DNA from: Mucilaginibacter flavus
GTDB lineage: Bacteria > Bacteroidota > Bacteroidia > Sphingobacteriales > Sphingobacteriaceae
Reading direction: 5' to 3'
DNA length: 64,000 bases
Assembly (NCBI RefSeq): GCF_030409315.1
Contig: NZ_JAUFPS010000028.1
Coordinates: 186,001 to 250,000 of the forward strand
Under the pieces are notes generated by a model. That model worked only from the letters and a program-made list of their open reading frames with translations. It searched no databases and was not told where the DNA came from. This document shows positions 55,332 through 63,930 of this stretch, in pieces. The position numbers were made by a program, and so were the translations under genes. Positions within the stretch are counted from its first letter, which is position 1, and each line of letters starts with the position of its first letter.

Positions 55332-55697
55332 TCAGGCGGCAAAAATACCATCTATACAGTCATAAAGTTCATCAAGGGCAAAAGGCTTTGGCAAATAAGC
55401 TGTTGCGTTAAGGTCTTTTGCTATCTGGCGGATATCGTCATGTCCGGAAAACAATACAAATGGTATACTTCTGTGAGCAATTTCCTGTTTTATCTCGTTA
55501 ATGATTTCAGTAGCCTGCCGCTGACCTATGTAGTTATCCAGCATAATCAAATCGGGGGAAAAATCTCTGATGTTACGGGTTACATGGTAGCCATCAGTTT
55601 TTATCTCCACCTCATATTTGTCAGATAGGGCAATATCCATGATATCCGCTATGTCCGGATCATCTTCTATAACCAATATTTTTTTGAGCGTATTAAT
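55332..55697 (-). CDS. Single-domain response regulator 2, probable non-ATG start
   Basis: Receiver-only protein of about 121 residues with phosphoacceptor Asp in LIMLDNYIG and the conserved Lys in YLPKPF. Between the in-frame stop (55704-55706) and the acidic pair EDD there is no ATG or GTG. A TTG at 55676 would cut off the first strand, while an ATT at 55697 gives INTLKKILVIEDDPDI, a standard receiver start. That ATT overlaps the stop of the preceding gene, which fits coupled re-initiation. Start choice is inference. The output partner of the receiver is unknown. Confidence 0.8.
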   Translation of the reverse strand: MNTLKKILVIEDDPDIADIMDIALSDKYEVEIKTDGYHVTRNIRDFSPDLIMLDNYIGQRQATEIINEIKQEIAHRSIPFVLFSGHDDIRQIAKDLNATAYLPKPFALDELYDCIDGIFAA

Positions 55698-56112
55698 TGA
55701 TACTTAAGTTTTGAGTGAACCAAAAATTGTAAAGTGATTGTACACACGATACAAGGTTTAAATAGCCCGAAGGCTTGGTTAAATAGGCATTGGCGCCAAA
55801 TTCAAGCGAGGCTTTAGCGTCTTTGGGATTATCTGATGTAGAGAAAAATACAACAGGTACGTACTTTAAAAACGCTATCTCGCGGATGCGTTTAACCAGG
55901 TCGAGGCCGGAAAGGCCGGGTAAGTTTAAATCTAACAGGATCAGCTTCGGTTTAACTTTCGCTTCGGTAAGCAGGCGCAGTAACTCCAATGCATCCTTCC
56001 CGTTGTCGATGATCTTAACAGACAGATCGTCCTTTACCTCCTTTACAGCATGTTCCATAATGAAGGCAAAGTCCTCATCATCCTCTACATAAAAAATGTC
56101 TGGTGAGCTCAA
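55693..56112 (-). CDS. Single-domain response regulator 1 (Rcp1-like)
   Basis: Receiver-only protein of 139 residues, likely phosphorylated by the phytochrome kinase next to it. It has DIFYVEDDEDF at the start, phosphoacceptor Asp in ILLDLNLPGLSG and Lys in YLTKPSGYLNL. Only six bases separate the phytochrome stop from the TTG start at 56112; no ATG or GTG is available in frame. The C-terminal VQSLYNFWF resembles Rcp-type regulators coded with phytochromes. Confidence 0.9.
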   Translation of the reverse strand: MSSPDIFYVEDDEDFAFIMEHAVKEVKDDLSVKIIDNGKDALELLRLLTEAKVKPKLILLDLNLPGLSGLDLVKRIREIAFLKYVPVVFFSTSDNPKDAKASLEFGANAYLTKPSGYLNLVSCVQSLYNFWFTQNLSIN

Positions 56113-56118
56113 TTTATT

Positions 56119-58335
56119 TTAATTTTTAAAAGATACATAAAATATTGTGCCAACTCCTAATTTGCTTTCAAACCAAATGCGCCCTTTGTGTCGTTCAACA
56201 ATGCGTTTTACTATGGCCAGGCCTACTCCGGTACCTTCATAATCCATGGCATTATCCATACGTTTAAATAATTCAAACACACGGTTATAGTAATTTACAT
56301 CAATACCAACCCCATTATCTGATACGGAATATACCACTTCGCCGTTGCTTATTTTACCCTCAATCTTCACTCTTGCAGGTTGTGATTTTGATGAGTATTT
56401 AACAGCGTTGTTAAGCAGGTTGGTAAACACCTGTGTAATCATTACCGCATCACCGTTTATAACCGGGGTATCGCCAATGGTAAATTCAAGGTTGGGTACG
56501 TTTAACGCCGCTGTTACTTCCCGTTTAATTTCGGTTACGAGGGCCGTCATATTAATAGGCACCAGCTCAATATCGGTACGGCCAACTCTTGAATAATGTA
56601 AAATCTCCTTAATAAGCATACTCATTTTATCAGTACCCTTAATAATTCGTTCTATCATTTTTTTCGCGCTATCATCCAGGCTTTTGTTGGTTGATAGCAG
56701 CAGTTCTGAATAATTTTTGATAGATGACAGCGGAGTACGCAAATCATGCGATATGGTATAGCTAAACGTATCCAGCTCTTCATAGGCCACCTGCAACCGT
56801 TCGTTAAGCAGGCGTATTTCGTTGGCTTTACGGTTAATGGCGTAAATGATATCTTCCCTTATTTTTACTACAGCGGCAAGCTCATCGTTTTTCCATTTTT
56901 CGGATGTGTTTTTAACAATCTGGTTCCAGCTGTCAAATGATTTGCGGGGCGATAGCTGCATTAAGCCATTGGCATCTTCCTCCACAGGTTTTTCGGGGTT
57001 GCCGGCCCAGGTGATAGATTTAATTTGCTCTGGCTTAAACCAAATTACCATTTCGCCCAGTTCTTTTGATAGCATGCAGGCCATAATGCCGCTGGCTACA
57101 TCGGTGTATTCTTTAGCCGCCGGAAAAATTTCCGGAAAACGATAGGTGTAATAAATTCCATCAATCATATTCACCTTCAGCCATTCCACAATATGCTTGA
57201 TTTGATCAATATCCGGCGTATTGCCCAATGTGTTAATCTCGTCATCAAAAATGAGCGCTACACCATCGGCTGTGGTAACATCCTGTATGGTAACTTTATT
57301 TTTAATGAGGGCAAAGGCAATATCGGTGTCCTTTTTTATATAATCGGCTATGGTGTTAACGGCTTCGTTAAGGGCGGTGGTTTTTTCGCTGTCCTCTTCA
57401 TCCTGCCGGTATTCCAAGGCCGATGACAGGATCTGGCCGATCAATTTCGACGCATCGCGGGCCTTGTAATCAATAAACCGGGGCGAGTAGTTATGACAGG
57501 CAACCAGCCCCCAAAGCTCGCCATGGGCAATTAATGAAATACTGAAGCTGGAGCCAACCCCCATATTTTTTAAATACTGGATGTGGATTGGCGATACGGC
57601 CCGCAGGGCCGAGTGTGTTAAATCCAAAGGAGTGCCTTCCTGGTAAGTTATAATAGGCGAACTTTCTGAATCTACATCGGCAATAATGCGGGTAAGATTA
57701 ATCTTGTATAATTCGCGCGCCTGTTTGGGAATATCCGATGCCGGATAATGCAGACCAAAAAATGGCTCCAGATCATCATTTTTAACCTCAGCAACTACCT
57801 CGCCGTGCCCATCTTCATTAAACTTATAAATCATCACCCTATCGTAGTTGATGATCTTTTTAACCTCTGCGGCCGCGTTTTGCAGCAGGATGCCAAGCGT
57901 TTTTCCGCTCAGAATTTCAGCTACTGAGCGGCCTATGCTTTTTTGAACGTCCAGATCAAGGTCAGAGTCGGTAGTTTCAAACTCCATAATCAGCTCATCG
58001 TTTGATTTGCTGAGGATAAGATTGTAGCCTGCCCCTTTAACATTAATGGCTAAAGGATTGATAACATCATCTGTTTTAGATGCTTTAGCCAGGTTCAGCA
58101 GCTGGGTAAGGTGGGTGCTATCGTCGGCTAATTCCAGGTAGCGCTCCAACTCGGTAATAGGTTTGCCCAACATATCCTGCGCTATCACATCAACATATTG
58201 CTCAATATTTTTGCTGATGTAGCTGATAACGTAGGTCTTACTGTTAACAGCCACTAAAAAACCATGCGACTGAATTTTTCCGGGAATGTGTATCGGTTCC
58301 CTGTCGCAATTGGTCAAATCAACCTTAAAGTCCAT
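56119..58335 (-). CDS. Bacteriophytochrome sensor histidine kinase
   Basis: Red/far-red photoreceptor of 738 residues that binds biliverdin. Domain order is PAS with LTNCDREPIHIPGKIQSHG (Cys10 is the expected chromophore attachment site), GAF with HYPASDIPKQARELY, HIQYLKNMGV and SLIAHGELWGLVACHNY, PHY with SPRKSFDSW (the PRxSF tongue motif), then a histidine kinase with His530 in SHDLRTPL and an ATPase domain (NNAVKYSS, SDNGVGID, GTGVGLAIVKRI). It heads a four-gene operon with two response regulators and haem oxygenase, so signal input, chromophore supply and relay are encoded together. Confidence 0.96.
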   Translation of the reverse strand: MDFKVDLTNCDREPIHIPGKIQSHGFLVAVNSKTYVISYISKNIEQYVDVIAQDMLGKPITELERYLELADDSTHLTQLLNLAKASKTDDVINPLAINVKGAGYNLILSKSNDELIMEFETTDSDLDLDVQKSIGRSVAEILSGKTLGILLQNAAAEVKKIINYDRVMIYKFNEDGHGEVVAEVKNDDLEPFFGLHYPASDIPKQARELYKINLTRIIADVDSESSPIITYQEGTPLDLTHSALRAVSPIHIQYLKNMGVGSSFSISLIAHGELWGLVACHNYSPRFIDYKARDASKLIGQILSSALEYRQDEEDSEKTTALNEAVNTIADYIKKDTDIAFALIKNKVTIQDVTTADGVALIFDDEINTLGNTPDIDQIKHIVEWLKVNMIDGIYYTYRFPEIFPAAKEYTDVASGIMACMLSKELGEMVIWFKPEQIKSITWAGNPEKPVEEDANGLMQLSPRKSFDSWNQIVKNTSEKWKNDELAAVVKIREDIIYAINRKANEIRLLNERLQVAYEELDTFSYTISHDLRTPLSSIKNYSELLLSTNKSLDDSAKKMIERIIKGTDKMSMLIKEILHYSRVGRTDIELVPINMTALVTEIKREVTAALNVPNLEFTIGDTPVINGDAVMITQVFTNLLNNAVKYSSKSQPARVKIEGKISNGEVVYSVSDNGVGIDVNYYNRVFELFKRMDNAMDYEGTGVGLAIVKRIVERHKGRIWFESKLGVGTIFYVSFKN

Positions 58336-58674
58336 AGTTTGTTTATCTGGAGTAGAGTCTAAAATAATTCTTTGTAAAATACTGAAAAATAAATCTCAGG
58401 GAAATATTTTAACCAAATAAGTAAAAAATGGTTTTGGAGAAAATGCAGGGGGAGATGCCAGGCGTTTTTAATGGCCGTTTAAAATGATCCAGGAGGTGGA
58501 AATATCGACCGACAATAATCAGCCGTCATTGCGAGGTACGAAGCAATCTCCAAACTATACAGAGCAAACAACATAGGGCTGATCTGCTAACGTAGAGATT
58601 GCTTCGTACCTCGCAATGACGGAATCTTTAAATTGAAGTTCTGTATTGGATATTAACCCGATATCATTTTTATT
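58336..58674. other. Intergenic region, 339 bp, with long perfect inverted repeat
   Basis: The gap lies between the LytTR regulator end and the phytochrome start, both on the minus strand. It carries the 28-bp perfect inverted repeat (58523-58622) and should contain the phytochrome promoter, for which I found no convincing box. Confidence 0.55.
58523..58622. repeat. Perfect 28-bp inverted repeat
   Basis: The left arm begins CCGTCATTGCGAGGTACG and the right arm ends CGTACCTCGCAATGACGG. All 28 positions pair, with a 44-bp middle. It is the best-preserved palindromic element in the window and may be a recent insertion. Confidence 0.85.
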
Positions 58675-59400
58675 TCAGACGTTTTTATCCTCAATAATCT
58701 TAAAAAACTCATCACGGTAAGTATCGCCCACGGGAATAATTTTATCACCTATTTGAATGCGGCTGCGTTCAATGCTGTCAATTTTATTGAGGGCTACAAT
58801 GTATGATTTATGTACGCGTACAAAGTGCTTTTCGGGCAGGGCATCTTCCATTTTTTTCATGCCTTGCAGGGTAATGATACGCTCGGCGGGGGTAAATATG
58901 GATATATAGTCCTTTAAGCCTTCAATAAACAAAATATCGTGCAGGTAAACCTTTTGAATTTTGTGTTCGGTTTTTACAAAGATAAAATCTGTTGAGAAAT
59001 CATCCTGTGGGGCGGGCTCGGCTTGCACTATGGTTTTGGCAACCGGCTGAATGATGCCCTGCGCTTTTTGCACCGATTTAAAGAAACGATCAAAAGCGAT
59101 GGGTTTAAGCAGGTAATCAACTACATCAAGTTCGTAGCCTTCTAAGGCATATTGTGGGTAAGCCGTGGTTAATATTACCTTGGCTTTACCACCGGCTATC
59201 TTTAAAAACTGGATGCCGGTAAGTTCGGGCATTTGCACGTCTAAAAACACCAGGTCTACATTGCCGGCCTGTACCAGGGTAAGGGCCTCAATAGGGTTTG
59301 TTGTGGCTTTCACCAATTGCAGAAAAGGCATTTTGGAAATATAATCTTCCAGTATGTGCAGCGCTAAGGGCTCGTCGTCAACAACCAGGCATTTGATCAT
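58675..59400 (-). CDS. LytTR-family response regulator
   Basis: DNA-binding regulator of 241 residues. The receiver (CLVVDDEPLALHILEDYI, phosphoacceptor in LVFLDVQMPELTG) is joined to a LytTR domain (HDILFIEGLKDYISIFT, HFVRVHKSYIVALNKI). LytTR proteins usually bind direct repeats about two helical turns apart; such repeats are present at 60675-60707 upstream of the adjacent ABC genes. It lies 124 bp after the LytS-like kinase gene, forming a standard pair. Confidence 0.94.
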   Translation of the reverse strand: MIKCLVVDDEPLALHILEDYISKMPFLQLVKATTNPIEALTLVQAGNVDLVFLDVQMPELTGIQFLKIAGGKAKVILTTAYPQYALEGYELDVVDYLLKPIAFDRFFKSVQKAQGIIQPVAKTIVQAEPAPQDDFSTDFIFVKTEHKIQKVYLHDILFIEGLKDYISIFTPAERIITLQGMKKMEDALPEKHFVRVHKSYIVALNKIDSIERSRIQIGDKIIPVGDTYRDEFFKIIEDKNV

Positions 59401-59524
59401 GTTGTAAAAATAAACACTAATTGTACTAATTTTTTCTAATTACACGAATTTAAAACTGCTCCGCTCAATAATTGCGTTATCCCGGTTCGTGAAATTCGCT
59501 CCAATTTGTGGCAATTAGTGTGTG

Positions 59525-60577
59525 TTATAATGTAATGGATAATTCGCAGGTATAAGTATCGTCTTCATCCCTAATGTGCAGGGTATATTTATCGGGATAA
59601 AGCAGGTTAAGCCGGCGTTGTACGTTGGTTAGGCCTATGCCACCAACAGCGTCGCGGTTGTGGGTATGTTTTTTATTTTGGATGTAAAAGTGCAGCTTAC
59701 ACTCATCCACATTTATAAGCAATTTAATGGGCGTCATTACGTCATTAGCTACGCCGTGTTTAAATGCGTTTTCAATAAAGGCGATAAGCAACAGCGGTAC
59801 AATTTGCTGGTTGGTAACCTCACCCATTACTTTAAAATCAATAAAGGCCTTGTTACCAAAACGGATTTTTTGCAGGTCGATATAGTTTTGCAGGTATTGT
59901 AGCTCTTTGCTTAAGTCAACCCTGTTATCGTTACACTCGTACAGCATGTAGCGCATAATTTCTGAAAGCTTAAGGATAGCCTCGGGGGTGGTTTCTGAGC
60001 GTTGATAGGCCAGCGAATAAATGCTGTTTAAGGAGTTGAACAAAAAATGCGGATTGATCTGCGATTTCAAAAAGGCCAGTTCGGCGCTCAGGCGTTGGTT
60101 TTCCAGGTCGCGCTGTATACGTTCGTTCAGGAACCAGTCGGTTGTAAATTTGAGTACCGTACTCAAAAAAACAAAAATAAGACTGGTAAAAATGGTACTG
60201 AAAAAGTACGACGTAAAGCTGATCTGCTTGTTTTTGGAGTGGATAAGCACCACATCTTTAAATTGTAAGCCTACCCCGTATTTGCCTATGCCATAAACAA
60301 TGATGGTTAACAATATTACGCAGGCGTAAGCCCAATAGCGTTTCTTATCTAAAAACCGGGGAATGTAGAAAAGGAAATTAAGGTAAAACAGCGTGATGTT
60401 GATGGCCGGGTATAATAAAAATATCACCAGCAATTGCCGCATATTAAGCTCATCATTGGTGCGGGCCAGGAAGATGAAAAAAGAGATCATCCCCAGCCAA
60501 AAAAGCATATGCCAGAAAACATGCCAGGCTTTTTTAATTATCCGCGATTGTTTCCCTGTCGAAATAGTATCCTGCAT
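59525..60577 (-). CDS. LytS-like membrane sensor histidine kinase
   Basis: Kinase of 350 residues with four N-terminal membrane helices (HMLFWLGMISFFIFLA, LLVIFLLYPAINITLFYL, WAYACVILLTIIVYGIG, FFSTIFTSLIFVFLST) and no extracellular sensor domain. The phosphorylated His lies in INPHFLFNSLNS, and the ATPase part shows FIENAFKHG and GGIGLTNVQRRL. Short-loop kinases of this kind often sense cell-envelope stress or their partner ABC transporter. The gene is divergent from a peptide/ABC operon across 235 bp. Confidence 0.93.
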   Translation of the reverse strand: MQDTISTGKQSRIIKKAWHVFWHMLFWLGMISFFIFLARTNDELNMRQLLVIFLLYPAINITLFYLNFLFYIPRFLDKKRYWAYACVILLTIIVYGIGKYGVGLQFKDVVLIHSKNKQISFTSYFFSTIFTSLIFVFLSTVLKFTTDWFLNERIQRDLENQRLSAELAFLKSQINPHFLFNSLNSIYSLAYQRSETTPEAILKLSEIMRYMLYECNDNRVDLSKELQYLQNYIDLQKIRFGNKAFIDFKVMGEVTNQQIVPLLLIAFIENAFKHGVANDVMTPIKLLINVDECKLHFYIQNKKHTHNRDAVGGIGLTNVQRRLNLLYPDKYTLHIRDEDDTYTCELSITL

Positions 60578-60674
60578 CGTAATAAAATACCCCTTTTATA
60601 AAAGGTTTAATGGGATGTAATTTAGTGTTTTGATTATAAAACGGGCTTATATTTATATATAGCGGCTCATTTTT

Positions 60675-60735
60675 TCGATGAACTGGCATTTATTATCGAT
60701 GAACGGGTTAAACGGCGTAAAAAGGCGTTCATCTA
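60675..60735 (+). promoter_or_regulatory. Spaced direct repeats, probable LytTR binding sites
   Basis: TCGATGAACTGG (60675-60686) and TCGATGAACGGG (60696-60707) start exactly 21 bp apart. A third, inverted copy of the core (CGTTCATCTA) begins at 60726. Two direct repeats at this spacing are the usual LytTR operator form. They lie 78-138 bp upstream of the peptide gene and between it and the LytS/LytTR genes. Confidence 0.6.
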
Positions 60736-60812
60736 TAAACTCGGTGTGTTGGTCTAATACTTTTTAAGGGGCAAAAAAATAAGTATTCCTTTGTTCTATC
60801 AAAACACTCACA

Positions 60813-61028
60813 ATGAAAACGCTAATCAAAAACTCAAATCCTTTTATCATGTTGTTGATACCTGTAATGTTTGCCCTTGTTTTAGGAGTAAGCTACCAGT
60901 TTGAACAAAAAAAGGAATCAGGGATATTAAATGGTGCTTCTACAGTACATGCAACATCTTTGTTTTATAAAGGTTACACCCTTGTTAAAACTGTTTGCTC
61001 AGTAGCAAAAAGCAACAATGTATGGTAA
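60813..61028 (+). CDS. Small single-helix membrane peptide, first gene of ABC operon
   Basis: Peptide of 71 residues that I do not recognise. Residues 11-30 (PFIMLLIPVMFALVLGVSYQ) form one membrane helix or uncleaved signal; the remaining 40 residues are polar (FEQKKES, GYTLVKTVCSVAKSNNVW). Its last 7 bp overlap the start of the ABC ATPase gene, which argues for real translation and coupling. Possible roles are an exported signal peptide, a small antimicrobial or a regulatory subunit of the exporter. None can be chosen from sequence alone. Confidence 0.62.
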   Translation: MKTLIKNSNPFIMLLIPVMFALVLGVSYQFEQKKESGILNGASTVHATSLFYKGYTLVKTVCSVAKSNNVW

Positions 61029-61921
61029 TCCGTACCGAAGGATTATCGTTTACCTTTGGCAAACAGCAGGTTGTAAAAAAACTGTCGCTTAATGTTCCCG
61101 AAGGCAGCATATATGGTTTTCTTGGCCCAAACGGTGCCGGGAAAACCACTACTATCAAACTCCTGTTAAACCTGCTGAAAATTCAACACGGCAGCATCCA
61201 CATTTTTGAACAGGATATTCAAACCAACCGCATCAGTATATTATCGCAAATAGGGTCGCTTATTGAGCAGCCCGCCATATACCATCACCTTACCGGTAAA
61301 GAAAACTTAATAAACAGGGCGCTTTTATTGCAGGTGCCCATGAACAGGGTTGACGAAATGCTGGCCCTGGTACAACTCACCAACGCCGCCGGCAAAAAAG
61401 CAGGCCAATATTCCCTGGGCATGAAACAGCGCCTGGGCATAGCATTAGCCTTACTGGCCGATCCTAAACTGTTGATCCTGGATGAGCCCACCAACGGCCT
61501 TGATCCTAACGGCATCATTGAAATACGCGAGTTACTTATTAAACTGGTAAAAGAACATAACAAAACCGTATTTATATCAAGCCATTTGCTGGCCGAGGTG
61601 GAGCGTATGGCTACCCACGTTGGTATCATTAATTATGGCGAGCTGCTTTTTCAGGGCAGCATAGCCGAATTACAGGCGCTTAGCCAGCCGATGATTTGCA
61701 TTGAGACTGATAACACCGTCGACGCCGCGAACCTCTTAAAACGTAATAGTTTTATCATTATTGATGTTACCGACAGTTACGTTTACCTGCCCTATACCAG
61801 CAAACAACAAACTGCCGATGTTAACGCTTTACTGCATAACAGCGGGCATGCCATCTTCAGCATTGGCAAGCAACAAAAGGACCTGGAACGTTTATTTCTA
61901 GATATCACCCAAAAAGCCTGA
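61022..61921 (+). CDS. ABC transporter ATPase, bacitracin/lantibiotic-immunity type
   Basis: ATP-binding subunit of 299 residues. The ATG at 61022 (MVIRTEGLSFTFG) is preferred over an upstream TTG. Walker A is GPNGAGKTTT, the signature is YSLGMKQRLGIA, Walker B is LLILDEPTNGLDPNG, and the H-loop His is in FISSHLLAEVER. The C-terminal extension is typical of BcrA-like ATPases in peptide-antibiotic export or immunity. It overlaps the small peptide gene by 7 bp and is followed by the permease after 5 bp. Confidence 0.94.
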   Translation: MVIRTEGLSFTFGKQQVVKKLSLNVPEGSIYGFLGPNGAGKTTTIKLLLNLLKIQHGSIHIFEQDIQTNRISILSQIGSLIEQPAIYHHLTGKENLINRALLLQVPMNRVDEMLALVQLTNAAGKKAGQYSLGMKQRLGIALALLADPKLLILDEPTNGLDPNGIIEIRELLIKLVKEHNKTVFISSHLLAEVERMATHVGIINYGELLFQGSIAELQALSQPMICIETDNTVDAANLLKRNSFIIIDVTDSYVYLPYTSKQQTADVNALLHNSGHAIFSIGKQQKDLERLFLDITQKA

Positions 61922-61926
61922 ACTAT

Positions 61927-62724
61927 ATGAAAGGATTTATTTTATCGTTCCGGTCGGAGTTTTATAAAAGCCGCAAAACCTTAGGTTTTTGGGCTTCCAT
62001 TATATTGCCGTTATTTATATGCACCCTCATTTTCATAGGCTTTTATGTTAAGGCCGAAAAGCTGGCCGGAATGCCGCCAATGATGTTATGGTTGCAATTT
62101 GCAGGCGCTACATTAGGCATCATGGGCTCTTTATTATTGCCTATGTATACTATTTTTATAGCATACTCTGTAAACAGTATTGAGCATAAGGCCGATACCT
62201 GGAAAAGCATTTTCGGACTTCCTATAGCACGCTGGTCGGTTTATGGGGCTAAATATTTATATGCCGCGTTCCTGATATTTTTATGCCTGGCTTTGTTTGT
62301 ACTATTTACTATAGGATTTGGTAACCTGTTAAGCGTGGTAAAGCCGAGCTTAAGGTTTGATAACTACCATATGGAAAAAGAACTGGCACAGGTATACTTC
62401 AAACTGTTTTTATCATCAATAGGTATCCTTTCTATTCAGTTTATACTCAGTTTAATATGGGCTGATTTTTTGAAACCCATGGGTATAGGTTTTATATGTA
62501 CCATAACCGGTGTTATACTGGCTTCAAAAAACTGGGAGTATTGCTACCTGTTCCCATACTCGCACCCGATGGAGGCTATAACCACCATGATGCATCGTGG
62601 CGAAGCCGCGGCCAATGGCATTCAGATTGATGTTTTTACCAAGGATGTGTGGGTAAGTCTTATAATAGGGGCGGTTATTTTTATAGCAGGGTATTTTATC
62701 GTGTTGAAAAAAAGCGTTAAATAA
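61927..62724 (+). CDS. ABC-2 type permease, lantibiotic-immunity-like
   Basis: Membrane subunit of 265 residues with six predicted helices, among them FWASIILPLFICTLIFIGFY, GIMGSLLLPMYTIFIAYS, FLIFLCLALFVLFTIGF and VWVSLIIGAVIFIAGYFIVL. The N-terminal FRSEFYKSRKTLGFW and the EHKADTWKSIFGLPI loop are common in permeases of the lantibiotic-immunity class. It pairs with the ATPase gene 5 bp upstream. The substrate is probably a peptide or lipid; this is inferred from the class. Confidence 0.88.
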   Translation: MKGFILSFRSEFYKSRKTLGFWASIILPLFICTLIFIGFYVKAEKLAGMPPMMLWLQFAGATLGIMGSLLLPMYTIFIAYSVNSIEHKADTWKSIFGLPIARWSVYGAKYLYAAFLIFLCLALFVLFTIGFGNLLSVVKPSLRFDNYHMEKELAQVYFKLFLSSIGILSIQFILSLIWADFLKPMGIGFICTITGVILASKNWEYCYLFPYSHPMEAITTMMHRGEAAANGIQIDVFTKDVWVSLIIGAVIFIAGYFIVLKKSVK

Positions 62725-62784
62725 AACACGATTTAGGGATTTTGCAGGATTAACGGGGTTTTTTGCTTATCGCAGTTATAATGG

Positions 62785-62815
62785 AAGAGGTTGCCTTTGG
62801 GGGGACCTCTTTTTG
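62785..62815 (+). terminator. Hairpin terminator after ABC operon
   Basis: AGAGGT (62786-62791) pairs with ACCTCT (62805-62810), followed by a short T run. The loop is G-rich. It lies 61 bp after the permease stop. Confidence 0.6.
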
Positions 62816-63155
62816 TTATCAGCCTTTTTTTTCGTTCAATATCGTCATTCCCACTTTCAGCGTACCCGGATTTTAGACTACTCGTGAGGCTATGGATATT
62901 TAAATGAACTGGCTTTGACAGCCGCCGAATGCTCGACAGGGGTGGGGAGAGCCGGTCCTTAGTTAATTTACCTCATATACGTCTTTCAAATAACCCGAAG
63001 TTTTAGATGTCTCCCCCTTTGTATCTTGAATTTTACAATCTGTACTAAAAACAAGCCAATGCTTCCTGTTCAGGCTAAAAAGGCAGTACGCCACATCGTC
63101 CAGCTTTCGTAATTGTTAAAAAAATAAAGCATTAGTAGCTATTTACACCCATCGT

Positions 63156-63185
63156 TTTGCAACATAGTGTTTGGCATTAGCTTTG
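63156..63185 (+). promoter_or_regulatory. Bacteroidota-type promoter of the OmpA lipoprotein gene
   Basis: A TTTG box (63156-63159) and TAGCTTTG (63178-63185) are 18 bp apart, matching the TTTG / TAnnTTTG consensus well. The start codon is 31 bp downstream. Confidence 0.7.
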
Positions 63186-63216
63186 TAAACGGTAGTATAT
63201 ATACACGTATACTATT

Positions 63217-63897
63217 ATGAAATCGTTAAAAATCAAGATCGCTACATTCAGTTTAGCCCTGGCAACCATTGGCATTTTAGGTGCCGGCTGTAATTCACTT
63301 ACGAAAACACAAAAGGGTGCCGCTATTGGCGCAGGGGCTGGCGGTACAGTAGGCGCTTTTATTGGTAAAGCTGCGGGTAACACTGCCTTAGGTGCCATTA
63401 TTGGTGGCGCGGTTGGTGGCACTGCCGGTGCTTTTATTGGCCGTAATATGGATAGGCAAGCTGCCGAAATTAAACAAACTGTTCCCGGCGCTACTGTAAC
63501 CCGTGAAGGCGAGGGTATCCTGGTAAAATTCGACTCTGGTATTTTATTTGATACCGACAAATCTGCCCTGAAACCAGAGGCACAGGCTAACCTGCAAAAA
63601 TTGGCTGCATCGCTTCAAAACAATCCCGAAACAAACATTACTATCATTGGCCATACCGATAATACAGGATCAAACGCGCACAATATGGATCTATCTGTAC
63701 AACGTGCCGAATCTGTAAAATCATACATCGTAAGCTATAATGTAGCTGCTTCGCGCCTGCAAACCATTGGTAAAGGCGAAACCGAGCCAATTGCAGATAA
63801 TACTACTGCTGCCGGCCGGGCTCAAAACCGAAGGGTTGAGATCACTATTGTGGCAAACTCAAACATGAAAAACCAGGCTAAACAAGCCGGTCAATAA
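63217..63897 (+). CDS. OmpA-family lipoprotein with glycine-zipper segment
   Basis: Envelope lipoprotein of 226 residues. The signal peptide ends ILGAGC (Cys about residue 25). A glycine-zipper region follows (GAAIGAGAGGTVGAFIGKAAG and GAIIGGAVGGTAGAFIG, residues about 38-77), which may insert into or span a membrane. The C-terminal OmpA domain (about 100-215) has FDSGILFDTDKSALKPEA, ITIIGHTDNTGS and AQNRRVEI, the peptidoglycan-binding marks. It likely ties the outer membrane to the cell wall. It is monocistronic, with its own promoter and terminator. Confidence 0.93.
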   Translation: MKSLKIKIATFSLALATIGILGAGCNSLTKTQKGAAIGAGAGGTVGAFIGKAAGNTALGAIIGGAVGGTAGAFIGRNMDRQAAEIKQTVPGATVTREGEGILVKFDSGILFDTDKSALKPEAQANLQKLAASLQNNPETNITIIGHTDNTGSNAHNMDLSVQRAESVKSYIVSYNVAASRLQTIGKGETEPIADNTTAAGRAQNRRVEITIVANSNMKNQAKQAGQ

Positions 63898-63930
63898 TAT
63901 AAGTTAATATTTTAAGATCAAGTTAATCAG

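Larger units (their letters stand above)
62725..63216. other. Intergenic region, 492 bp
   Basis: The region holds a terminator for the ABC operon (62785-62815) and the promoter of the OmpA gene (63156-63185). The middle shows no coding sequence or repeat that I can support. Confidence 0.55.
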
